Shown piece by piece: positions 38,332 through 47,716 of a DNA stretch of 64,000 bases. Source of the stretch: Sphingomonas sp. (lineage in GTDB: Bacteria > Pseudomonadota > Alphaproteobacteria > Sphingomonadales > Sphingomonadaceae); contig NZ_QFOB01000001.1 in NCBI RefSeq assembly GCF_003248515.1, forward strand, positions 1 to 64,000, read 5' to 3'. The translations under genes were made by a program, and so were the position numbers. The notes under the pieces are model-generated. The model was not told the DNA's origin. It ran no database searches and saw only the letters and a list, made by a program, of their open reading frames with translations. Position 1 is the first letter of the stretch, and each line of letters opens with the position of its first letter.

Positions 38332-39429
38332 TCAATTCTGCGCGGCGGCGGGCTGCGAGGTCGTAGCGGCGGTTTCTGTGCCATTCCCGGCGGGGGCCGT
38401 CTCGGCGACGGGGGCCGGCGCGGCAGGCGTTGCGGCGGGGGCCGCCGGGGCGGCCGCCTCGGCGGCGGGCTTGGCGCCCGGCATCGTCCCGCCCTTGGAG
38501 GCGACCCACTGCGCATATTGCGCCGGCGTCACCACCTCCACCGCGATCGGCATATAGGCATGGCGCGCGCCGCACAGTTCGGAACATTGGCCGAAATAGA
38601 CGCCCGGGCGATCCACCTTGAACCAGGTTTCGTTGAGGCGGCCGGGAATGGCATCCATCTTCACCCAGAAGGCGGGCATGGCGAAGCTGTGGATCACGTC
38701 GTTGGAGGTGGTGATAACCTTCACCACTGCGCCCGCCGGTACCACCATCCGCTCGTCCACCGCCAGCAGGCGGGGGCCGTCCGCATCGGTGCGATAGCGC
38801 GCGCCCGGCTTCACCTCGCTCTTTTCCTTGAGCAGGTTGGAGACGATCTCGAAATCGCCATTATCGGGATATTGGTAGGTCCAGTACCACTGGTTGCCGA
38901 TCGCCTTCACGGTCAGGTCGGCCTTGGGCGGCGAATATTGATGCGCGAGCAGCCGGATCGAGGGCACCGCGATCGACACCAGCACCAGCACCGGGAAGAG
39001 CGTCCAGATCACTTCGATCACGGTATTGTGCGATGTGCGCGAGGGCGTCGGGTTCGCGGCGGCGCGATAGCGCAGGATCACCCAGATCAGCAGCAGCAGG
39101 ACGAAGATGGACATCACGAACATCATCGGGACGAGGATGTAATCGTGGAAGCGCACGGCTTCCTCGCCGATGGGCGTCATCTGCGGTTGCAGGCGCAGCG
39201 ATTCGGTGGGCTGGCCGATGCCGGGCGTGGGCGCGGCATGGATGATATCGGGAATCTTGGCCGGCGCGGGGGCTGCGGCGGGCGGTGTCGCGGCGGGCGC
39301 TGCGGCGCTTTCGGCGACGGCGGGCACGGGCGCTGCGGCAGGCGCGGCCTGTGCCATCGCGCCGGTCGCACCGGCACCCGCCAGCATGGCGAGCAGAGTG
39401 AGGATCAAGGCCCGTATGGTCTTCAGCAC
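38332..39429 (-). CDS. ctaC: Cytochrome c oxidase subunit II
   Basis: 365-residue CuA subunit that accepts electrons from cytochrome c. Signal peptide to about residue 26, an Ala/Pro-rich linker, two membrane helices ([20 protein letters not shown] and [20 protein letters not shown]), and the periplasmic cupredoxin domain. The CuA ligands are in [10 protein letters not shown] and [20 protein letters not shown]. Both ends carry low-complexity Ala/Pro/Glu extensions (for example [20 protein letters not shown] near the C-terminus), making it about 80 residues longer than the shortest homologues. First gene of the leftward cluster, divergent from pyrE. Confidence 0.96.
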   Translation of the reverse strand: MLKTIRALILTLLAMLAGAGATGAMAQAAPAAAPVPAVAESAAAPAATPPAAAPAPAKIPDIIHAAPTPGIGQPTESLRLQPQMTPIGEEAVRFHDYILVPMMFVMSIFVLLLLIWVILRYRAAANPTPSRTSHNTVIEVIWTLFPVLVLVSIAVPSIRLLAHQYSPPKADLTVKAIGNQWYWTYQYPDNGDFEIVSNLLKEKSEVKPGARYRTDADGPRLLAVDERMVVPAGAVVKVITTSNDVIHSFAMPAFWVKMDAIPGRLNETWFKVDRPGVYFGQCSELCGARHAYMPIAVEVVTPAQYAQWVASKGGTMPGAKPAAEAAAPAAPAATPAAPAPVAETAPAGNGTETAATTSQPAAAQN

Positions 39430-39633
39430 TCTGTCTTTCCCCCCCGTGACGCCAATGGCTCAGCGGCGATGCCTCGGATTCGCATGGACGTGGGCCGTCC
39501 ATACCCCTTCGGCCGAATATTTCCCCTGTCTCAACACCGGATCGCGCAGAAATGCAAGCTGTTGAGGGGCGGGCCGCGTGCGTCTATGCGCCGCGCGAGC
39601 GCGCCGCACCCGCCCGCCCGAGGAGACCACAGC

Positions 39634-40218
39634 ATGACCGAAGACGAGGTGATCGCCGAATTCCGCGCGGCCGATGCGCTGCTGGAGGGGCATTTCATCC
39701 TTTCGTCCGGCCTGCGCTCGCCCCGCTATCTGCAGTGTGCGCGCGTGCTGATGAACCCGGCCCGCGCCGCGAAGCTGACCGATGCGCTCGCCGCCCGCAT
39801 CCCCGCCGAAATCCGCGATCGGCTGGACGCGGTCGTCTCGCCCGCCATGGGCGGCGTGATCGCAGGGCATGAGATGGGCCGCGCGCTGGGGCTGGATGCG
39901 ATGTTCGTGGAGCGGCCGACCGGCACGTTCGAGCTGCGCCGCGGCTTCGCGCTGAAGCCGGGGGCGAAGGTGCTGATGATGGAGGATGTCGTCACCACCG
40001 GGCTTTCATCGCGCGAGGCGATCAAGGCGATCGAGGCGGCGGGCGGCGAGGTGATCGCGGCCGCAAGCCTGGTCGATCGATCGAACGGCAAGGTCGATCT
40101 GGGCGTGCCCTTCTTCCCGCTGATCCGCCTCGACGTGCCGACCTACGAGGCCGATGCGCTCCCGCCGGAGCTGGCCGCGATCCCGGCGATCAAGCCCGGC
40201 AGCCGGGCCGCCGCCTGA
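39634..40218 (+). CDS. pyrE: Orotate phosphoribosyltransferase
   Basis: Converts orotate and PRPP to orotidine monophosphate in UMP synthesis. 194 residues; [20 protein letters not shown] is the substrate-binding segment and [18 protein letters not shown] is the PRPP-binding loop. ATG 39634 is preceded by GAGGAG at ideal spacing. Its TGA overlaps the pdxJ ATG (TGATG). Divergent from ctaC across 204 bases. Confidence 0.95.
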   Translation: MTEDEVIAEFRAADALLEGHFILSSGLRSPRYLQCARVLMNPARAAKLTDALAARIPAEIRDRLDAVVSPAMGGVIAGHEMGRALGLDAMFVERPTGTFELRRGFALKPGAKVLMMEDVVTTGLSSREAIKAIEAAGGEVIAAASLVDRSNGKVDLGVPFFPLIRLDVPTYEADALPPELAAIPAIKPGSRAAA

Positions 40219-40946
40219 TGACGCGCCGGCTGCGCCTCGGCGTCAATATCGATCATGTCGCGACCGTGCGGAATGCGCGCGGCGGGCTCACGCCCGATCC
40301 GCTGCGTGCCGCCGAAATCGCGCAGGCGGCCGGCGCGGACGGCATCACCGCGCATCTGCGGGAGGATCGCCGCCATATCGTGGATGCGGACATCGCCCGG
40401 CTGATCGGCGGCATCGCGCTGCCGCTCAATCTGGAAATGGCGGCGACGGAGGAGATGGTGGAGATCGCGCTGCGCCACCGCCCCCACGCCGCCTGCATCG
40501 TGCCCGAACGGCGCGAGGAAGTGACGACGGAGGGCGGGCTCGACGCCGCCGGCCAGCATAATCGCCTGAAGCCGCTGATCGCCCGCCTGAACGATGCGGG
40601 CATCCGCGTGAGCCTGTTCATCGAGCCCGACGCGCGCCAGATCGAGGCGGCGATCCATCTCGGCGCGCCCGTCGTGGAATTCCACACCGGCGCCTATGCC
40701 CATGCCGAGGGCGAGACGCAGACGGCCGAACTCCGCCGGATCACCGATGCAGCGGCGCTGGCCGTCAAGAACGGGATCGAGCCGCATGCCGGCCACGGCC
40801 TCACTTATGATAATGTGATGCCGATCGCCGCCATCCCCCAGCTGGCCGAGCTCAATATCGGCCATTTCCTGATCGGCGAGGCGATCTTCGTGGGGCTCGA
40901 CGCCAGCGTCCGCCGGATGCGCGAACTGATGGACGCGGCGCGATGA
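40218..40946 (+). CDS. pdxJ: Pyridoxine 5'-phosphate synthase
   Basis: Last ring-closing step of vitamin B6 synthesis: condenses 1-deoxyxylulose 5-phosphate (made by Dxs, whose gene starts this window) with 3-amino-2-oxopropyl phosphate. 242-residue TIM barrel with [56 protein letters not shown] and [10 protein letters not shown]. Overlaps pyrE at TGATG. Confidence 0.97.
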   Translation: MTRRLRLGVNIDHVATVRNARGGLTPDPLRAAEIAQAAGADGITAHLREDRRHIVDADIARLIGGIALPLNLEMAATEEMVEIALRHRPHAACIVPERREEVTTEGGLDAAGQHNRLKPLIARLNDAGIRVSLFIEPDARQIEAAIHLGAPVVEFHTGAYAHAEGETQTAELRRITDAAALAVKNGIEPHAGHGLTYDNVMPIAAIPQLAELNIGHFLIGEAIFVGLDASVRRMRELMDAAR

Positions 40947-40992
40947 GCCACGGGCTCATTCCCGCCCCGCGGAATGTGGAGAGGATCGGCGG

Positions 40993-41394
40993 GTGATCAT
41001 CGGCCTCGGCTCGGACCTGTGCAATATCGAGCGGATCCAGAATTCGCTCGACCGCTTCGGCCGCCGTTTCACCGAACGCGTCTTCACCGATATCGAACGG
41101 GCCAAGGCCGAGCGCCGCACCGTCACGCGCGCCGGCACCTATGCCAAGCGCTTCGCCGCCAAGGAAGCTTTCTCCAAGGCGGTGGGCACCGGATTCAATG
41201 CCGGCGTGTTCATGAAGGATATCGGCGTGGTGAACCTGCCCTCGGGCGCCCCCACCCTCGCCCTCACCGGCGGGGCGAAGGCGAGGCTTGACGCATTGAC
41301 CCCGCCGGGCCACGCAATCGCCATTCATTTGACGCTCACCGACGACCATCCATGGGCGCAGGCGTTCGTCATCCTCGAAGCCCGGCCGTTGTAG
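40993..41394 (+). CDS. acpS: Holo-[acyl-carrier-protein] synthase
   Basis: Transfers 4'-phosphopantetheine from CoA to apo-ACP. 133 residues; Mg-binding [14 protein letters not shown] at the start and the catalytic [21 protein letters not shown] start at 40993. Encoded between pdxJ and lepB, the order usual in alphaproteobacteria. Confidence 0.95.
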   Translation: MIIGLGSDLCNIERIQNSLDRFGRRFTERVFTDIERAKAERRTVTRAGTYAKRFAAKEAFSKAVGTGFNAGVFMKDIGVVNLPSGAPTLALTGGAKARLDALTPPGHAIAIHLTLTDDHPWAQAFVILEARPL

Positions 41395-41428
41395 AGGCCC
41401 GGGCGAGGGCAGAGTTTAAGGACCGGCT

Positions 41429-42331
41429 TTGAGCGATTCCTCCCCCGATCTCGCCGCCCCGGCGCCGGTGACCCCGAATCCGGCGGCCAAGAGCAAGCCG
41501 GATCCCAAGAAAACGGACTGGTGGGCGGAGCTGAAGGGCATCTTCTGGCTCATAATCGGCGTGCTTGCCGTGTGGAGCTTCATCGCCAAGCCCTTCTACA
41601 TTCCCAGCGAATCGATGATGCCCACGCTCATCAAGGGCGATCGGCTGATCGTGACCAAATATCCCTATGGCTGGTCCTATGTGTCGCCGTCCTTCCATGT
41701 CCTGCCCTTCATGAAGGGCCGGATCTTCGGGCGCATGCCGACGCGCGGCGATGTCGTGATCCTGAAGCCGCCGACCGAGAATAGCGATTATATCAAGCGC
41801 GTGATCGGCCTGCCGGGCGACACGATCGAGGTGAATCGCGGCATCCTTTCCATCAACGGCACGCCGGTGAAGCGCGTGCCGATGGGCGTGAAGATGCTGC
41901 CGATCGATGCGAACGTGCCCTGCGCCTCCGCACTGGAAGCCCCGAATCGCAAGACCGGGCCGGACGGCAAGGAATATTGCGAGCTGCCGATCTTCCGCGA
42001 GACGCTGCCCAATGGCGTGAGCTACGATACGGTCGATTTCGGCTATCAGCCCGGCACGGGCGACGATTACGGCCCCGTGACCGTGCCCAAGGATCATGTC
42101 TTCGTGATGGGCGACAATCGCGACGAGAGCGCGGACAGCCGCTACGAGACGTGGCAGCTCGGCCTGGGCGGCCCGCTGCCGTGGGAGAATATCGGCGGCC
42201 GCGCCGATTTCGTCACCTTCTCCTATGATGGCTCCACCCAGCTCTGGAATCCGCTGAGCTGGATCACGGCGCTGCGCGGCGGCCGCGCGGGCATCAACCT
42301 GCACCCGACGAAGGCCGCCCCGGCCAAGTGA
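41429..42331 (+). CDS. lepB: Signal peptidase I
   Basis: 300-residue membrane serine peptidase that removes signal peptides. A Pro/Lys-rich cytoplasmic N-terminus, one membrane helix (IFWLIIGVLAVWSFIAKPFY), catalytic Ser in IPSESMMPTLIKGD, general-base Lys in DYIKRVIGLPGDTIE, and the GDNRDESADSR box. TTG start at 41429 is supported by AAGGA seven bases before it. Its stop overlaps the GTG of the next gene. Confidence 0.95.
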   Translation: MSDSSPDLAAPAPVTPNPAAKSKPDPKKTDWWAELKGIFWLIIGVLAVWSFIAKPFYIPSESMMPTLIKGDRLIVTKYPYGWSYVSPSFHVLPFMKGRIFGRMPTRGDVVILKPPTENSDYIKRVIGLPGDTIEVNRGILSINGTPVKRVPMGVKMLPIDANVPCASALEAPNRKTGPDGKEYCELPIFRETLPNGVSYDTVDFGYQPGTGDDYGPVTVPKDHVFVMGDNRDESADSRYETWQLGLGGPLPWENIGGRADFVTFSYDGSTQLWNPLSWITALRGGRAGINLHPTKAAPAK

Positions 42332-43404
42332 ACGATCCGGGCGGCACACGCGGCGAGGCGCCCGGCCCCGCGGATTTCAGCGATCCGCTGACGACGCGCG
42401 AACTGAAGCGCGCCGCCGTCTGGATCGGCATGGCGACGGCCGTCGTCGCGCTCTGGTTCCTCGCCCAGCCGATGCTGCTGATCGTCGGCGGCATCGTCTT
42501 CGCCGCGATCCTTGACGGCGGCACGCGCCTGCTCGGCCGGATCCTGCCGATCGGGCGCGGCTGGCGCCTGCTGATCGTCACGCTCGCCGGCTTCGCCTTC
42601 ATCGTCTGGACGGCGATATTCGCCGGAGCCACGATCGCGGACCAGTTCGAATCGCTGCGTCAGGTCGTCCAGACGCAGCTGGAACGGGCGATGCACTGGG
42701 CCGAAGCGATGGGCATCGTCAGCCATGACGGCAGCCAGATCAACGAGATCGGCAAGCAGCTGATGGGTTCGCTCGGCCGGCTCACCTCGGCCGTCGGTAC
42801 CGCGCTGGGCGCGATCTCCAGCCTCGCGATGATCCTCGTCATCGGCATCTTCGTCGCGATCGAACCGCGTCTCTACGAGCGCGGCGTCGCCTGGATGCTG
42901 CCCATGGCCCGGCGCGCTGAATTTTATGACACGTCCGCGCAGATGGGCCGCACGCTGCGCCTGCTGATGGCGGGCCGCCTGCTGGGCATGGCGGTGGAAG
43001 GCGTCGGCACCTGGTTCTTCCTGATGGTGGGCGGCGTACCGATGGCGGCGCTGCTCGGCATCCTCACCGGCCTGCTCGCCTTCCTGCCCAATATCGGCGC
43101 GATCGTTTCCGGCATCCTGATGGTGCTGGTCGGCTTCTCCGCCGGCTTCAACACCGGGATCTGGGCGATCGTCGTCTATGCCACCGTCCAGACGATCGAC
43201 GGCTATCTGATCGTCCCGATGGTGGCGAAAAGGTCGGTCGATCTGGCGCCTGCGCTGATCCTCGGCGCCCAACTCCTCTTCGGCGCGCTGTTCGGCATAC
43301 TCGGCCTCGCACTCGCGGATCCGATCGTGGCGATGGTGAAGGTGCTGCTGGAAAAGAGCGCCGAACAGAAAGCGGAGAATGCGGCGGAGGCCGGCGCGGC
43401 CTGA
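42328..43404 (+). CDS. AI-2E family transporter (PerM/YdiK-like)
   Basis: 358-residue inner-membrane protein with about eight helices. The family signature is in the C-terminal half: GVPMAALLGILTGLLAFLPN followed by IGAIVSG, then QTIDGYLIVPMVAKRSVDLA and FGALFGILGLALADPIVAMV. Members have been linked to export of AI-2 or to ion antiport; the substrate here is unknown. GTG start overlaps the lepB stop. Confidence 0.9.
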   Translation: MNDPGGTRGEAPGPADFSDPLTTRELKRAAVWIGMATAVVALWFLAQPMLLIVGGIVFAAILDGGTRLLGRILPIGRGWRLLIVTLAGFAFIVWTAIFAGATIADQFESLRQVVQTQLERAMHWAEAMGIVSHDGSQINEIGKQLMGSLGRLTSAVGTALGAISSLAMILVIGIFVAIEPRLYERGVAWMLPMARRAEFYDTSAQMGRTLRLLMAGRLLGMAVEGVGTWFFLMVGGVPMAALLGILTGLLAFLPNIGAIVSGILMVLVGFSAGFNTGIWAIVVYATVQTIDGYLIVPMVAKRSVDLAPALILGAQLLFGALFGILGLALADPIVAMVKVLLEKSAEQKAENAAEAGAA

Positions 43405-43628
43405 GCCAGCGCGTCCCGTCGCTTCCAGGCGGGTTTCGGGTCTGTCGCGTCGGGATCGGCAGCGGACGGACGGGGCGCGAAGGCCGTGTTCCGAAACGCG
43501 TCCCGCGAACCGGCAAGGCACAATGGCTTTTTGCGCGCCTGCGCCCTCGATAGACATTCTCGCCGATGCGGAAAGCAGGAGCAGGGCGCACGGGCGCGCG
43601 CCGGAAGCTGCGGGCATGCCCCTGAAAC

Positions 43629-43655
43629 AAAAAACGGGGCCGAAGCCCCGCTTTT
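43629..43655. terminator. Bidirectional terminator
   Basis: AAAAAA, CGGGGC, loop CGAA, GCCCCG, then CTTTT: a 6-bp GC stem with A- and T-runs on both sides. It lies between convergent genes, four bases past the FKBP stop, and can terminate both the FKBP transcript (minus) and the pyrE-AI-2E transcript (plus). Confidence 0.8.
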
Positions 43656-43658
43656 CTC

Positions 43659-44252
43659 TTACTGTGCCGTCACCGGCGGTGGCGTGCCGGGGGTGCCATC
43701 CGGGTTCGGCGCGCTCATCATTTCGGCATTCGGCTGCGGCACGGATGCGAATTCATGCATCGTGATGTCGAAGACGAGCACGCTGTTGGCCGGGATCGGT
43801 CCCGCCTCGCGCTCGCCATAGCCAAGCTGCGGCGGGATCCAGACGCGATATTTGGCGCCCTTGGGCATCAGCGTCAGCGCTTCCGCGAAGCCGGGCACGA
43901 CCTGCCCGATCTGCATCGGCACGGGCTGGCCGGGCTTGGACGCATCGAACACCTGGCCGCTGGTAAGGCTGCCCTTATATTCGACGAGCGCCGCATCGGC
44001 GAGCGTGGGCGTGGGGCCATCGCCCTTCACCAGCACCTGATATTCAAGGCCGGAGGCCGTCGTCTTCACGCCGGCATGCTTGGCATTCGCCGCCATGAAC
44101 TCCGCCGGCGGCATGGAAAGCATGACGGGCGCGCGCGTCGTCATATAGGCCCCGCCGATACCGACGAGCACGAGCAGGCCGATGCCCGCCCCCAGCGCCG
44201 TGAGGCCAGACTTGCTGACCGGGCGCAGCGGAACCGCGGTAACCTCCGACAT
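43659..44252 (-). CDS. Membrane-anchored FKBP-type peptidyl-prolyl isomerase
   Basis: 197-residue protein. An N-terminal helix (LTALGAGIGLLVLVGIGGAY) anchors it in the inner membrane; the FKBP domain (about 65-175) shows ALVEYKGSLTSGQVFDAS, VPGFAEALTLMPKGAKYRVW, IPPQLGYGEREAGPIPANSV and LVFDITM. It likely assists periplasmic protein folding. The tail is Pro-rich. Encoded six bases after rpsU and probably co-transcribed with it. Confidence 0.92.
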   Translation of the reverse strand: MSEVTAVPLRPVSKSGLTALGAGIGLLVLVGIGGAYMTTRAPVMLSMPPAEFMAANAKHAGVKTTASGLEYQVLVKGDGPTPTLADAALVEYKGSLTSGQVFDASKPGQPVPMQIGQVVPGFAEALTLMPKGAKYRVWIPPQLGYGEREAGPIPANSVLVFDITMHEFASVPQPNAEMMSAPNPDGTPGTPPPVTAQ

Positions 44253-44258
44253 CAGGCC

Positions 44259-44465
44259 TTACCGGGCCTGATCGCGCTCGACGCGCTTGCGCTCCAGCTT
44301 GCGGGCGCGGCGGATCGCGGCGGCACGCTCGCGCGCACGCTTCTCCGACGGCTTCTCATAGTGGCGGCGCAGCTTCATCTCGCGATAGACGCCTTCGCGC
44401 TGCAGCTTCTTCTTGAGCGCGCGCAGCGCCTGATCGACATTATTGTCGCGAACGATGATCTGCAT
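44259..44465 (-). CDS. rpsU: 30S ribosomal protein S21
   Basis: 68-residue basic small-subunit protein needed for initiation. [20 protein letters not shown] is the standard N-terminus, and the Arg/Lys-rich tail ([14 protein letters not shown]) is usual. ATG 44465 is chosen over one six codons upstream on homology. Confidence 0.95.
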   Translation of the reverse strand: MQIIVRDNNVDQALRALKKKLQREGVYREMKLRRHYEKPSEKRARERAAAIRRARKLERKRVERDQAR

Positions 44466-44686
44466 AAACCGAACGATCTCCACATGCCCGACGCGTCCGT
44501 CGGCGCCATCATGATGTCTGAAACGATTCGGCGCAGGCGCGTAAACGCCCTTGCCGGAAGGCGCCGCCCCTAGCAGCGATGCCCCGAGTCTTCAACCCAT
44601 GGCGGCTTTCGGCGAAACACTCCCGTTCGCAGCCCGCCGAAGGATGCGGCATGACGGCGTGAGACAGTGCGGCTAAAGCCCTGCGC

Positions 44687-45238
44687 ATGACCAGCTTCAC
44701 CGTCAATGGCGAGCCCGTCCACTACAAGATGGATCCCGCGACCCCGCTGCTTTGGGCGCTACGCGACGCTTCGAATCTCACCGGCACCAAATATGGGTGC
44801 GGTGCGGGCCAGTGCGGCGCCTGCACGGTACATGTCGATGGCGTTGCCCGCCGTTCATGTCAGGTGCCGATCGGATCGATCGAGGGCGCCTTCGTCACCA
44901 CCATCGAAGGGCTCACCGGCGATCGCAGTCACCCCGCGCAGCAGGCGTGGGTTGCCGCCCAGGTGCCCCAGTGCGGCTATTGCCAGTCGGGCATGATCAT
45001 GGCGGTCGCGGCGCTGCTGGCAAAGACGCCCCGCCCCACGGACGATCAGATCGACGAATCGATCACGAACATCTGCCGGTGCGGCACATATCCCCGGATT
45101 CGCGCGGCGATCCGCCGCGCGGCGGAGGTGGCGGCCGGCGGGGATCCGATCGCCGCCGCGCCACCGCCCGGGATCGATCCGCGCGATGCCGCGGCGGCCG
45201 TCCCGGCACTGTCTCCGCCGCCGCCCGCCAAACGCTGA
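44687..45238 (+). CDS. [2Fe-2S] subunit of a molybdenum hydroxylase (IorA-like), orphan
   Basis: 183-residue iron-sulfur subunit of the xanthine-oxidase/isoquinoline 1-oxidoreductase family. The plant-type cluster is held by GCGAGQCGACTVHVDG with a fourth Cys in RRSCQVP; the second cluster uses CGYCQSGM and NICRCGTYPRIRAAI. A Pro/Ala-rich tail of about 35 residues follows (AAAPPPGIDPRDAAAAVPAL). The large molybdopterin subunit gene that normally follows is absent: the next genes encode RcnB-like proteins. Confidence 0.92.
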   Translation: MTSFTVNGEPVHYKMDPATPLLWALRDASNLTGTKYGCGAGQCGACTVHVDGVARRSCQVPIGSIEGAFVTTIEGLTGDRSHPAQQAWVAAQVPQCGYCQSGMIMAVAALLAKTPRPTDDQIDESITNICRCGTYPRIRAAIRRAAEVAAGGDPIAAAPPPGIDPRDAAAAVPALSPPPPAKR

Positions 45239-45277
45239 AACGCACGACCGACCCCGCCCCGCCAGCCTTTCTGGATC

Positions 45278-45316
45278 GTTCATGAACCTTTCCGCAGGCT
45301 GAAGGACGGATTCAGC
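45278..45316. promoter_or_regulatory. Two dyads upstream of the RcnB-like genes
   Basis: GTTCATGAAC (45278-45287) is a perfect palindrome, and GCTGAA/TTCAGC (45298-45303, 45311-45316) is an inverted repeat with a 7-base spacer. Both are about 75-110 bases before the ATG at 45390. Binding protein unknown. Confidence 0.4.
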
Positions 45317-45389
45317 AACGGCTCACGGCGAATCGCCCAATCCTTGCGTCGAGCTTCCGGCGATCGGCCGGCCGCTCGTGGAGTTTGGG

Positions 45390-46151
45390 ATGATGAAGAG
45401 GATCGGAAAGCTGCTTTTCGCCGCAGCGGTCGGCATCAGCCTGCCGGCCATGGCGATCGCACAGCGAGGCCCGGGCGACATGGATCGCCAGGGCAACCAG
45501 AATCGCGATGGCGCGCCGCGCGGCTTCGCGGGTGGCCGTGGCCCGGATGCGTTCCGGAACAGTCAGCCGCAGCGCGTGGAACAGTCGCAGCGGCCGGATC
45601 GCCCGGATTTCGCCCAGCGCCCCGATCGCGCGCCCGGCAATGCGGGGCAGGATTTCAATCGCGGCCGTCCTTCGGGCGCCGGTTTCGCCGGCCGCGATCA
45701 GGCGCGTGGCGAGGATCGCCGCGGCTATGACGCACGCCCCGATTATCGCGGCAATGATGATCGCCGCCGCTTTGAAGACAATCGTCGCTATGACGATCGC
45801 TCCCGCTGGGGCGATCGCGGCCGCCCCGGCAATGATCGCTGGGTGGGCAGCAACTGGCGGCAGGACCAGCGCTACGACTGGCGCGGCTATCGCGATTATA
45901 ATCGGGATCAGTTCCGCATCGGTCGCTATGAGGCGCCGCGCGGCTGGAGCTACAGCTATCGCCGCTATTCGATCGGCGCCGTCCTGCCGAGCCTGCTGTG
46001 GGGTTCGAGCTATTGGCTGGATGATCCGTGGGCGTATCGCCTGCCGCCCGCCTACGGCCCCTATCGCTGGGTCCGCTATTATGACGACGTGCTGCTGATC
46101 GATGTTCGCAGCGGCCGGGTCGTCGATGTCATCCCGGGTTTCTTCTGGTGA
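45390..46151 (+). CDS. RcnB-like periplasmic protein, Arg/Asp-rich
   Basis: 253 residues. Signal peptide MMKRIGKLLFAAAVGISLPA (cleavage after AMA/IAQ), a long low-complexity region of Arg, Asp, Gly, Asn and Tyr (about 30-165; RRGYDARPDYRGNDDRRRFE), and a C-terminal RcnB-like domain (YRLPPAYGPYRWVRYYDDVL ending in DVRSGRVVDVIPGFFW). E. coli RcnB is a periplasmic nickel/cobalt homeostasis protein; sphingomonads carry many divergent copies, often stress induced, of unknown role. ATG 45390 follows GGAG; a GTG four codons upstream is possible. Confidence 0.85.
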   Translation: MMKRIGKLLFAAAVGISLPAMAIAQRGPGDMDRQGNQNRDGAPRGFAGGRGPDAFRNSQPQRVEQSQRPDRPDFAQRPDRAPGNAGQDFNRGRPSGAGFAGRDQARGEDRRGYDARPDYRGNDDRRRFEDNRRYDDRSRWGDRGRPGNDRWVGSNWRQDQRYDWRGYRDYNRDQFRIGRYEAPRGWSYSYRRYSIGAVLPSLLWGSSYWLDDPWAYRLPPAYGPYRWVRYYDDVLLIDVRSGRVVDVIPGFFW

Positions 46152-46274
46152 TCCGCCAGCCCTGAGCCCGAGACGCCGGCGGCCCTTCCCCAGCCGCCGT
46201 GCCTTGCCTTCCGGGGATCCGAATATCGGCGCGCGGGGCCACAGGCCCACAGCGCCACATGAGAGGAGCAATCC

Positions 46275-46748
46275 ATGCGCAAGTTCATCATTGCCGGCCT
46301 GATGGCGGCCACTCTGGTGCCGACCATCGCCTCGGCCCAGAATCGCGAACTCAGGAATGATCGCCGCGACATCCGCGAGGAACAGCGCGACGTGAATCGC
46401 GCGATCCGCAACGGCTCCAGCCCGCGCGAAGTTCGCAACGAGCAGCGCGACGTGCGCGATGCCCGCCGCGAATATCGCCAGGATTGGCAGGATTATCGCC
46501 GTCGCAGCCCGGATGTGTTCCGTGGCCCCGCTTATGTCGGCCCGCGCGGCTATGCCTATCGCCCGATCGCACCCGGCTATCGCTTCGATCGCGGCTATTA
46601 TGACCGCCGCTACTGGATCGATCCCTATCGCTATCGCCTGCCGGCCGCAGCCTATGGCCGTCGCTGGATCCGCTACGGCAACGATGTCGTGCTGGTCGAT
46701 ATCCGCAGCGGGCGGGTGGTCACCGTCTACAACCGCTTCTTCTTCTGA
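46275..46748 (+). CDS. RcnB-like periplasmic protein, short paralogue
   Basis: 157 residues, paralogous to the gene before it. Signal peptide MRKFIIAGLMAATLVPTIAS (cleavage after SAQ), a charged helical repeat (RNDRRDIREEQRDVNRAIRN, then EVRNEQRDVRDARREYRQDW), and the same C-terminal RcnB-like domain (YRLPAAAYGRRWIRYGNDVV, LVDIRSGRVVTVYNRFFF). A GAGAGGAG ribosome-binding site precedes the ATG. Probably shares the promoter of the first copy, 123 bases upstream, and ends at the terminator at 46800. Confidence 0.87.
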   Translation: MRKFIIAGLMAATLVPTIASAQNRELRNDRRDIREEQRDVNRAIRNGSSPREVRNEQRDVRDARREYRQDWQDYRRRSPDVFRGPAYVGPRGYAYRPIAPGYRFDRGYYDRRYWIDPYRYRLPAAAYGRRWIRYGNDVVLVDIRSGRVVTVYNRFFF

Positions 46749-46799
46749 TCCGGATCACGGTCTTTCGTAAGGTAGCGTAGCGTCAGTATCCGCGTGGCA

Positions 46800-46831
46800 G
46801 GGCCCGGGCGAGAATTCGTCCGGGCCCTTTT
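46800..46831 (+). terminator. Rho-independent terminator after the RcnB-like pair
   Basis: GGGCCCGGGCGA (46800-46811), loop GAAT, TCGTCCGGGCCC (46816-46827) form a 12-bp stem with one wobble, followed by TTTT. It lies 52 bases after the stop of the second RcnB-like gene. Confidence 0.82.
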
Positions 46832-46878
46832 GCGATGGCCCGTCACGCCCGGAGTTCCCCGCCCGCCCGGATCGTCGA

Positions 46879-47556
46879 TCAATCGTCCAGTCTGCCGAAG
46901 GGAAGCAGCCTGCGCGCCAGTTGCGCGGCCGCCTTGCCGTCGCCCGCCCGCAGCGGGATCAGCATCGCCTCCGCATCCCGCTTGGCGATCCGGTCCAGCG
47001 GCGTCGGCGTCGGCGCGCGCGCGGCCTGCTCCGCCAGCCCGCGGGCCACGGCCACGTTCTTCGGCTCCAGCCGGATATGCATCATCGCGGCAAATCCCTT
47101 GAAGAAGGCACGGTCGCCGCCGAACTGCACCGATCGATCGATGCCCGTCACGCCCATATCCTTCTTCGCGCCCAGCACGGTGGCGGCAAGGAAGCCATCT
47201 GCGATCGCATCCAGATGCCATCCGCCGATCGCCAGCTGCGCCTCCGGATCGCGTGGATTCTGGAGCACATATTGCTCCAGCATCCGGCGCGATTGCTTGG
47301 CGTCGCCCGGCTTGCGGGTGAGCTTGGCACGATAGCCGATGCCCATGGCGTGCTGGAAATAAGCCTCGCGATCGCGCGGGTTCGCCTGCAACCCGGCCTC
47401 GGCCTGCGCGATCGCCTGATTCACGAGTTGCAGCGCCTGATCCTCGTCAGTCGTCTGAAACGCCGCCTGCACCAGCAATTCGCGCGGTGTCGCCGCCTGG
47501 GATGGCGCCGCGGCGACAATCGCGGCTGCGGCTGTCCACTTCCAACATGATGTCAC
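46879..47556 (-). CDS. Exported TPR-like protein of unknown function
   Basis: 225 residues from a GTG start at 47556 (VTSCWKWTAAAAIVAAAPSQ), which gives a signal peptide cleaved after SQA; GAGGA lies about ten bases before it. An ATG at 47586 is an alternative. The mature part is helical with tetratricopeptide-like spacing (QLVNQAIAQAEAGLQANPRD, REAYFQHAMGIGYRAKL, RRMLEQYVLQNPRDPEAQLA), suggesting a periplasmic scaffold or assembly role. Not assigned to a known pathway. Confidence 0.65.
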   Translation of the reverse strand: MTSCWKWTAAAAIVAAAPSQAATPRELLVQAAFQTTDEDQALQLVNQAIAQAEAGLQANPRDREAYFQHAMGIGYRAKLTRKPGDAKQSRRMLEQYVLQNPRDPEAQLAIGGWHLDAIADGFLAATVLGAKKDMGVTGIDRSVQFGGDRAFFKGFAAMMHIRLEPKNVAVARGLAEQAARAPTPTPLDRIAKRDAEAMLIPLRAGDGKAAAQLARRLLPFGRLDD

Positions 47557-47716
47557 GTATCGATTTTCCTCATCATGCCAAAGCATGGCCGAGAAAATCG
47601 ATCCGCTCCAGTGACTAAGCGTTGCCGGAGCGGGGCGAATCAATCCGAAGCGTGGATCGCACCCCTTTTGCGCGGCGCGCGCGCCGCTTTCCGCGCCGGA
47701 GATGGGCGAGCGGCGA

